Shown: in pieces, positions 6,499-10,020 of the stretch
Layout: each line of letters opens with the position of its first letter
Numbering within the stretch: position 1 is the first letter of the stretch
Assembly: GCA_029240955.1 (NCBI GenBank)
Contig: JARDZH010000029.1
Coordinates: forward strand, 1-10,020
Length of the DNA stretch: 10,020 nt
From: Pseudomonas sp.
GTDB lineage: Bacteria; Pseudomonadota; Gammaproteobacteria; Pseudomonadales; Pseudomonadaceae
Direction: 5' to 3'
The notes under the pieces: model-generated
The model's input: only the letters and a program-made list of their open reading frames with translations
What the model was told of the DNA's origin: nothing
The model's database searches: none
Made by a program: the position numbers and the translations under genes

Positions 6499-6768
6499 TG
6501 CCGCCGTTAGTACCAAGCTGAAAATCAATTCCGGTCGTAAAGTCCCCCGACAAACGTTCTCCAAGCAGTGGACGATGTTGGCAACAAGGGATCGACCACC
6601 TCGATGGTTTCCAGGCATGACCCCCTCGCATTGATGTGCCACAAATGGCGACAGTGCAGTGATGGCTCTCATGATCTGCTTCAACCAGCCTGCAATTGAT
6701 CAGGATCTGCACCCCGAGCGTCGAACCTTTGCTCCTGTTGTGTTGCCTGCCCTCCTAAGTACCTACCT

Positions 6769-6843
6769 GTCAGTCCGGCGCCATACGATAAAGCGCGCTT
6801 CCACTGACTGCCTTGTTCCAGTCAGGTTCTTCGCCCAGTCAGG
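6769..6843 (+). repeat. Competing CAGTCAG / CTGACTG repeats
   Basis: CCAGTCAGG occurs at 6818-6826 and again at 6835-6843 (17-base period). CTGACTG at 6804-6810 can pair with the CAGTCAG of either copy (stem of 7, loop of 8 for the nearer one), and GTCAGT at 6769-6774 can pair with ACTGAC at 6803-6808. A transcript through here could switch between exclusive hairpins ahead of the gene at 6929. A nearby hairpin, CACGG/CCGTG at 6892-6908, lies just before its ribosome site. Confidence 0.35.
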
Positions 6844-6928
6844 CCTCGATATTCGACGCCAGCCCGCGTTTTACTGGAACCATTATTGATGCACGGTATT
6901 GTTCCGTGTCGTTTCAGGAAACACCTAA

Positions 6929-7153
6929 ATGCATACTCAGATCCAGACCCAGGACGCAATCCGCACCCTTACCAACGCTTTCGCCCCCATGAACTGCCTT
7001 ATCATGGCGGCCCGCAAAGGTTGCTTCAGCTTCACCATCGTCAACGAACACGGCATCGCGCGTCACAGCGAACGCCTGTATCCCGATCAGTACACCAGCG
7101 CCGAACCGCTGCAGGCAGTGATTGATCGTACCCGTCAGGCGCTCACCGCCTGA
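6929..7153 (+). CDS. Small conserved-looking protein of unknown function (74 residues)
   Basis: ATG 6929 is preceded by CAGGAAA, with AGGA 9 bases upstream, and the frame ends in TGA 25 bases before a strong terminator, so this is a well-delimited single gene. The product starts MHTQIQTQDAIRTLTNAFAP and looks like a compact alpha/beta domain: a helix with AFAPMNC (about 17-23), strands around FSFTIVNEHGIARHSERLY, and a final helix (LQAVIDRTRQALTA). The pattern of helix, 'AF-P--C', strands and a C-terminal 'VI..R..L' helix is reminiscent of DUF1652, a family of short Pseudomonas proteins, but the match is weak and from memory. There are no membrane segments or signal peptide. Codon use is typical of the genome. 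The leader upstream is long and contains competing repeats. Function unknown. Confidence 0.75.
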   Translation: MHTQIQTQDAIRTLTNAFAPMNCLIMAARKGCFSFTIVNEHGIARHSERLYPDQYTSAEPLQAVIDRTRQALTA

Positions 7154-7178
7154 TCGAGACAGAGCACGCCTCGTCCAG

Positions 7179-7207
7179 AAAAAGCCCCGCCGCCTGCGGG
7201 GCTTTTT
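7179..7207. terminator. Strong bidirectional rho-independent terminator
   Basis: GCCCCGC (7184-7190), loop CGCCT, GCGGGGC (7196-7202), flanked by five A on the left and five T on the right. This is a textbook intrinsic terminator, 25 bases after the stop of the 74-residue gene. The flanking A run makes it work on the opposite strand too. Confidence 0.93.
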
Positions 7208-7257
7208 CGTTTTCGCGGGCTAGAAGCAATCGACGGCAGCTAATCGCCAACCGATAT

Positions 7258-7401
7258 ATGCAAAACACTGCATAACTGAAATTGATGTAGTAACAGCCCT
7301 TTACATCTCATAGATGAGACTACACTTCAACTCGAGCGACCTGCAGTCGCTTCCAGCGGGCCCGACTCGACTTACCGCTGCCGCGCGCCAGGGCCCGCTG
7401 G
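7258..7401 (+). promoter_or_regulatory. Structured leader with four inverted repeats
   Basis: Ahead of the gene at 7428 are: ATGCA/TGCAT (7258-7262, 7269-7273); TCTCAT-AG-ATGAGA (7306-7319); AGCGAC-CTGCA-GTCGCT (7335-7351); and a perfect 11/11 repeat CCAGCGGGCCC (7353-7363) with GGGCCCGCTGG (7391-7401) around a 27-base loop. TTTACA (7300-7305) and TACACT (7321-7326) could be a promoter with a short 15-base spacer, which would put TCTCAT-AG-ATGAGA exactly between the hexamers like an operator, and the two GC-rich stems in the 5' leader. The last stem ends 26 bases before the ATG, whose ribosome site is weak. Confidence 0.45.
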
Positions 7402-7427
7402 TCATCTTCTGCGAGTAGAGCGTAATC

Positions 7428-7913
7428 ATGGGCATTGCAGCTATCGAATTATGCCGTCACGTCATTCGCCCCACCCTGATCTACCTTGACCGTCAAAACG
7501 CCTGCGCCGAGTGGCTGCTGCTGGGCATCGCCGCCAGCCAGTCCTCGCTGGGTGCTGAACTGGACAGCCATCGCGGCCATGGTCTTTACGGAATCCCCGA
7601 ACCGCGTCACCGCTATATATGGGACAGCTACCTGGCGCTGGACCCGGACCTGGCTAGCCGCGTTCGAGGCCTGGCGAGTCAGCACGCGTTTCTCAGCTCA
7701 CCTCACCTGGAGCTGACCGTCAACCTCCGTTACTCGACCGCGATTGCCTGGCTGATGATCGAAGCGCACAACCATTCACTCCCGTCCGAGGACGATTCGC
7801 TGGGGATGGCGCGGATATGGCGCACGGTTTTCCAGCCGCAAGGCCGCCTGAAAGACTTCGTGAATGCATGGAATACTAGCGTTGCGCCACTTCATACGCT
7901 TGCAGGTGCTTGA
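7428..7913 (+). CDS. Lysozyme-fold-like protein with apparently lost catalytic glutamate
   Basis: A 161-residue protein without signal peptide or membrane segment. The stretch from about 6 to 90 follows the pattern of phage-type transglycosylase-like proteins that I recall: 'IELCRHVIRPTL', then 'LLLGxAAxxSxLG', then 'LYGIPEPxHRYIWDSYL' and 'PDLASRVRGLASQ'. In active relatives the second block reads AAQES with the catalytic Glu and the third reads G-I-Y-Q-x-E-P; here it is AASQS (residues 35-39) and LYGIPEP (53-59). The acid is thus absent at the expected place, so a lytic activity is doubtful. A second hydrophobic helix lies at about 100-112 (STAIAWLMIEA). ATG 7428 has only a weak GAG upstream, and there is a highly structured leader. 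No holin or phage structural gene is adjacent. It may be a domesticated phage gene or a non-catalytic binding protein. The family call is from memory and is an inference. Confidence 0.65.
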   Translation: MGIAAIELCRHVIRPTLIYLDRQNACAEWLLLGIAASQSSLGAELDSHRGHGLYGIPEPRHRYIWDSYLALDPDLASRVRGLASQHAFLSSPHLELTVNLRYSTAIAWLMIEAHNHSLPSEDDSLGMARIWRTVFQPQGRLKDFVNAWNTSVAPLHTLAGA

Positions 7914-7929
7914 TCCTTCGGACGCACGA

Positions 7930-7967
7930 GTAGGACATTTCTGATTGAACTGACTGGATTGTCCTAC
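7930..7967. repeat. 8/8 inverted repeat between two genes
   Basis: GTAGGACA (7930-7937) and TGTCCTAC (7960-7967) are perfect inverted copies around a 22-base loop, 17 bases after the stop at 7913. There is no T-tract, so it is a poor intrinsic terminator. It could be an operator, a dispersed intergenic palindrome, or a loose transcript-end hairpin. Confidence 0.45.
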
Positions 7968-8011
7968 AAGAATAGCTCTAGATCGGGCCATTCAGCCTAT
8001 AGCGCGCCGTC

Positions 8012-8029
8012 GAAATTATTGGTAATTTC
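8012..8029. promoter_or_regulatory. Palindrome upstream of the FadL-type gene
   Basis: GAAATTA-TTGG-TAATTTC is a perfect 7/7 palindrome 27 bases before ATG 8057, close to the ribosome site. As DNA it resembles an operator; as RNA it would be an AU-rich hairpin just before AGGAG (8044-8048). No well-spaced promoter is evident, although TATAGC at 7998 could be a -10. Confidence 0.4.
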
Positions 8030-8056
8030 CGCCCGTGACCAACAGGAGTTCCAATA

Positions 8057-9340
8057 ATGAGAATAATGACAAAAGTAATGCACAGGACATCACTTGGCCT
8101 GGCGATTGGATTGGCGTCCACACAACTCTTCGCTGCCGGCTTCGCACTCAACGAGCAGAGCGTCAGCAGCATGGGCACCGGTTTCGCAGGGCGTTCGTCC
8201 TCAGCCGATGACTCAAGCACCGTATTCGGCAACCCGGCAGGCATGTCCCGGCTCAAGCGCGAAGAGATCAGCTTCGGCGCGGCAGCCGTGATCGCCAAGA
8301 CCGACATCGACCACGGTCGCGGTACATTTGGTGGCAGCAATGATGGCGACATGGTACCGGTCGTCGGCGTTCCGATGGGCTACTACGTCAAACCCATCGA
8401 CGATCACTGGGCCGTCGGTCTGGGTATCTATGCTCCGTTCGGTCTGGTCACAGATTATGAAAGCGGGTTCGCGGGCCGTTACTGGGGCGACAAGAGCCAC
8501 GTACAGGTCGTGACATTCCAGCCGACCATCAGCTACGCCTTCAATGACAAGATTTCCATCGGTTTCGGCCCGACGATCAACCGGCTCGACGGCGAGCTGA
8601 CCTCGGCCACCCTGACTGCTGCCACTCCCGGCCGCAACGATGGCGAGGTCAAGATCAAGGGTGACGACACCGCTTTCGGCTTTAACGCCGGTATCCTGGT
8701 TCAGGCCACCGACACCACTCGCCTGGGCCTGACCTATCACTCCAAGGTCGATTACAAGCTCAGCGGCAAGACCAAGATCGAAGGTGTCGGTTTCGGCCCG
8801 TTGAGCGGCCGCAAGTTCGACGCGTCGCTGGACATCGCCACACCTGAATCGGTGGACTTCTCCATCACTCAGGTACTGGACGAGAACTGGACCGTTTACG
8901 CCGGCAGCACCTGGACCCGCTGGAGCCGCCTGGAAGACATCACCGTCACGAACAAAGGCGTCCCTCCTCTGCTGGGCGGTGCCACAGGTCCGATCGGCAC
9001 CATCTCCGAAGAGCAGAACTGGCACGACACCTGGGCGCACGCCATCGGTGCTTCGTACAAGGTCAACAAGGAGTGGACGCTGCGCACCGGTTTCACGGTT
9101 GACCAGTCGCCGACCAACAACGTCAACCGCTCTCCTCGCATTCCGACCGGCGATCGCCAGATCCTCAGCTTCGGTGCCGGCTGGAGCCCGACCGACGACC
9201 TGACCATCGACGTGGCCTACTCCTATCTGCGTGAGGAAGAAGCCAAGATCCGTAACGCCAGCGCCACCAAAGGCGCTTACAGCGCCGACTTCCGCAACAC
9301 CGCGCATGGCGTGGGTACTTCGGTCACCTACCGCTTCTGA
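8057..9340 (+). CDS. OmpP1/FadL/TodX-family outer membrane transporter
   Basis: Outer membrane beta-barrel that takes up long-chain fatty acids or other hydrophobic compounds by lateral diffusion. ATG 8057 has AGGAG eight bases upstream. Residues 1-26 are a signal peptide (basic start, LGLAIGLAST core, cleavage after LFA), giving a mature start AGFALNEQS that matches FadL's AGFQLNE. The conserved NPA motif is at 59-61 (GNPAGMSRL), where the family's hatch domain is expected. Beta-strand pattern follows to the end, which is VTYRF with the C-terminal aromatic residue required for barrel assembly. The length of 427 residues is normal. The substrate is not readable; pseudomonads have several paralogues. 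It is flanked by a palindrome upstream and its own terminator downstream, so it is monocistronic. The gene is intact. A long open frame on the other strand is a shadow. Confidence 0.94.
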   Translation: MRIMTKVMHRTSLGLAIGLASTQLFAAGFALNEQSVSSMGTGFAGRSSSADDSSTVFGNPAGMSRLKREEISFGAAAVIAKTDIDHGRGTFGGSNDGDMVPVVGVPMGYYVKPIDDHWAVGLGIYAPFGLVTDYESGFAGRYWGDKSHVQVVTFQPTISYAFNDKISIGFGPTINRLDGELTSATLTAATPGRNDGEVKIKGDDTAFGFNAGILVQATDTTRLGLTYHSKVDYKLSGKTKIEGVGFGPLSGRKFDASLDIATPESVDFSITQVLDENWTVYAGSTWTRWSRLEDITVTNKGVPPLLGGATGPIGTISEEQNWHDTWAHAIGASYKVNKEWTLRTGFTVDQSPTNNVNRSPRIPTGDRQILSFGAGWSPTDDLTIDVAYSYLREEEAKIRNASATKGAYSADFRNTAHGVGTSVTYRF

Positions 9341-9383
9341 TGCGTAAGCGCTGACGGGCCGAAAGGCCAGCCAGCCCTGAAGA

Positions 9384-9420
9384 AGCCGCTTTCTTTACCG
9401 GAAGCGGTTTCTTTCTTTTT
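9384..9420 (+). terminator. Terminator of the FadL-type gene, inside the end of the convergent gene
   Basis: AGCCGCTT (9384-9391) pairs with AAGCGGTT (9402-9409), with one G-T pair, around a 10-base loop. It is followed by TTTCTTTCTTTTT to 9420. It ends the FadL-type transcript 44-80 bases after its stop. The right arm and T-rich run lie in the last codons (KERNRFR region) and stop of the minus-strand peroxidase-like gene. A small GGCC-GAAA-GGCC hairpin precedes it at about 9356-9367. Confidence 0.75.
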
Positions 9421-9985
9421 CGGCTTCGGTTTCTTCGGGTTCGGACGCGATAGCGCGTTCGACCGCTGCGATAAAATCCGGATCGTCAGGTTTTGTCATG
9501 CTAGAAAAATTGGCGATGACCCGCCCTTTGCGGTTCACCACATATTTGTAGAAGTTCCAGCGCGGCGGGCTGCTCTGCTCCGCCAGCTCCTTGAACAACG
9601 GTGTCGCATAGTCACCACGAACCGCCTGCGGCTCAGTCATGGTGAAGGTCACGCCGTAATTCACGTAACACACCTTGGCTGTCTCTCCGGTATCCCCGGA
9701 CTCCTGCTTGAAGTCGTTCGACGGCACGCCGAGCACTTCGAGCCCTTCATCCTTGTAGCGTTTGCTGAGCGCTTCCAGCTGTTTGAACTGCGGGGCGAAG
9801 CCGCAGAAGCTTGCGGTATTGACGACCACCAGCGGCTTGCCGAGATAGCGTTTGCACAGGTCGATGGTTTCCTTGCTGCGCAGCTTGGGCAATTCGCCTT
9901 CCAGCAAGGATGGACAGTCGACGGCAAACGCCGCGCCGCTCATGCTCAGCAACAGGACCGGAATCAGAATCAAGCGGGTCTTCAT
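9395..9985 (-). CDS. Exported glutathione-peroxidase-like thiol peroxidase
   Basis: Protein of 196 residues of the glutathione/thioredoxin peroxidase family, which reduces peroxides at a reactive cysteine. ATG 9985 is preferred over a TTG at 9988; AGG lies about ten bases upstream. Residues 1-21 form a signal peptide ([21 protein letters not shown]), so the enzyme should act in the periplasm. The peroxidatic cysteine is C61 in [12 protein letters not shown], and W143-N144 (RWNFYKYV) supply two further members of the tetrad. The usual CNQF motif reads SNDF at 89-92, so the tetrad Gln is Asp91. A possible second-site Cys is C106 in the helix. C24 and C44 are extra cysteines near the N-terminus. 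The C-terminal tail is strongly charged. The family usually spans about 160-190 residues plus signal, so it is complete. The partner reductant is unknown; glutathione use is doubtful in the periplasm. No clear promoter is seen in the last 35 bases. Confidence 0.88.
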   Translation of the reverse strand: MKTRLILIPVLLLSMSGAAFAVDCPSLLEGELPKLRSKETIDLCKRYLGKPLVVVNTASFCGFAPQFKQLEALSKRYKDEGLEVLGVPSNDFKQESGDTGETAKVCYVNYGVTFTMTEPQAVRGDYATPLFKELAEQSSPPRWNFYKYVVNRKGRVIANFSSMTKPDDPDFIAAVERAIASEPEETEAEKERNRFR

Positions 9986-10020
9986 CAAGGCATACCTGGC
10001 AATAATGTTTATTGCTCACA

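Larger units (their letters stand above)
5944..6928. other. 985-base intergenic region without a convincing gene
   Basis: The region between rmuC (minus) and the 74-residue gene (plus) has frames of up to about 120 codons on both strands, but none has a good ribosome site together with protein-like composition, and I recognise none of the translations. Codon bias typical of the neighbours is absent and the GC content is lower, especially at 6211-6280. It contains the rmuC leader (5944 to about 6130), a DnaA-box cluster, an AT-rich block, a candidate promoter at 6470-6498 that points to no ORF, and CAGTCAG repeats before the next gene. It may hold a small RNA or a decayed gene; neither is shown. 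Confidence 0.6.

Noticed and set aside
6325..6684. 119-codon minus-strand frame in the intergenic region
   Set aside because: There is no recognisable motif, no convincing ribosome site and no supporting neighbour. It could be a remnant, but I cannot support it as a gene.
6659..6889. 76-codon plus-strand frame before the 74-residue gene
   Set aside because: The translation lacks protein-like pattern and the frame covers the repeat-rich leader.
8213..9307. 364-codon open frame on the minus strand opposite the FadL-type gene
   Set aside because: It mirrors the codon pattern of the barrel gene, has Val/Gly/Asp-rich low-information composition, and has no ribosome site of note.

Overview
The window looks like a chromosomal segment of a Pseudomonas, probably of the P. 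syringae / P. fluorescens type. This rests on high-GC codon use, the AGGA/GGAG ribosome sites, the gene content (class II fumarase, EamA exporter, TapT, RmuC, FadL-type porin, exported glutathione-peroxidase-like protein) and several short proteins of a Pseudomonas type. The species call is an inference. I see no insertion sequence, tRNA, rRNA, CRISPR array or complete prophage.

Layout. At the left edge a 5'-truncated fumC (2-1255) overlaps by 8 bases a flavodoxin-fold NAD(P)H quinone oxidoreductase (1248-1862). This pair meets a convergent EamA/DMT transporter gene (1867-2838, minus) with only 4 bases between the stops. The transporter promoter carries two exact 11-base direct repeats 17 bases apart, placed like activator sites. 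Upstream of it on the same strand is tapT (2930-3526), the tRNA acp3U47 synthase with the DTW motif. Divergent from tapT is a 103-residue acyl-carrier-like protein (3757-4068) that lacks the phosphopantetheine serine. It converges on a 40-codon gene (4146-4268, minus) with a very strong ribosome site. Then comes rmuC (4465-5943, minus) with a readable PD-(D/E)xK signature.

From 5944 to 6928 there is almost 1 kb without a convincing gene. It holds a perfect DnaA box with two degenerate neighbours, an AT-rich stretch about 50 bases beyond them, a plausible sigma70 promoter at 6470-6498 and a set of competing repeats. A 74-residue conserved-looking protein (6929-7153) follows and ends in a strong bidirectional terminator (7179-7207). 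The next leader (7258-7401) is packed with inverted repeats, including an 11/11-base perfect one, and precedes a 161-residue protein (7428-7913) that reads like a lysozyme-fold, phage-type protein that has lost its catalytic glutamate. Two more inverted repeats lead into a FadL/OmpP1-type outer membrane channel (8057-9340). Its terminator lies inside the end of a convergent, exported glutathione-peroxidase-like gene (9395-9985).

The genes do not form one pathway. fumC with the quinone reductase, the peroxidase-like protein and the DnaA/RmuC neighbourhood suggest redox and DNA maintenance housekeeping. The best candidates for undescribed biology are the serine-less carrier protein, the degenerate lysozyme-like protein with its structured leader, the 40-codon gene and the 985-base intergenic region.
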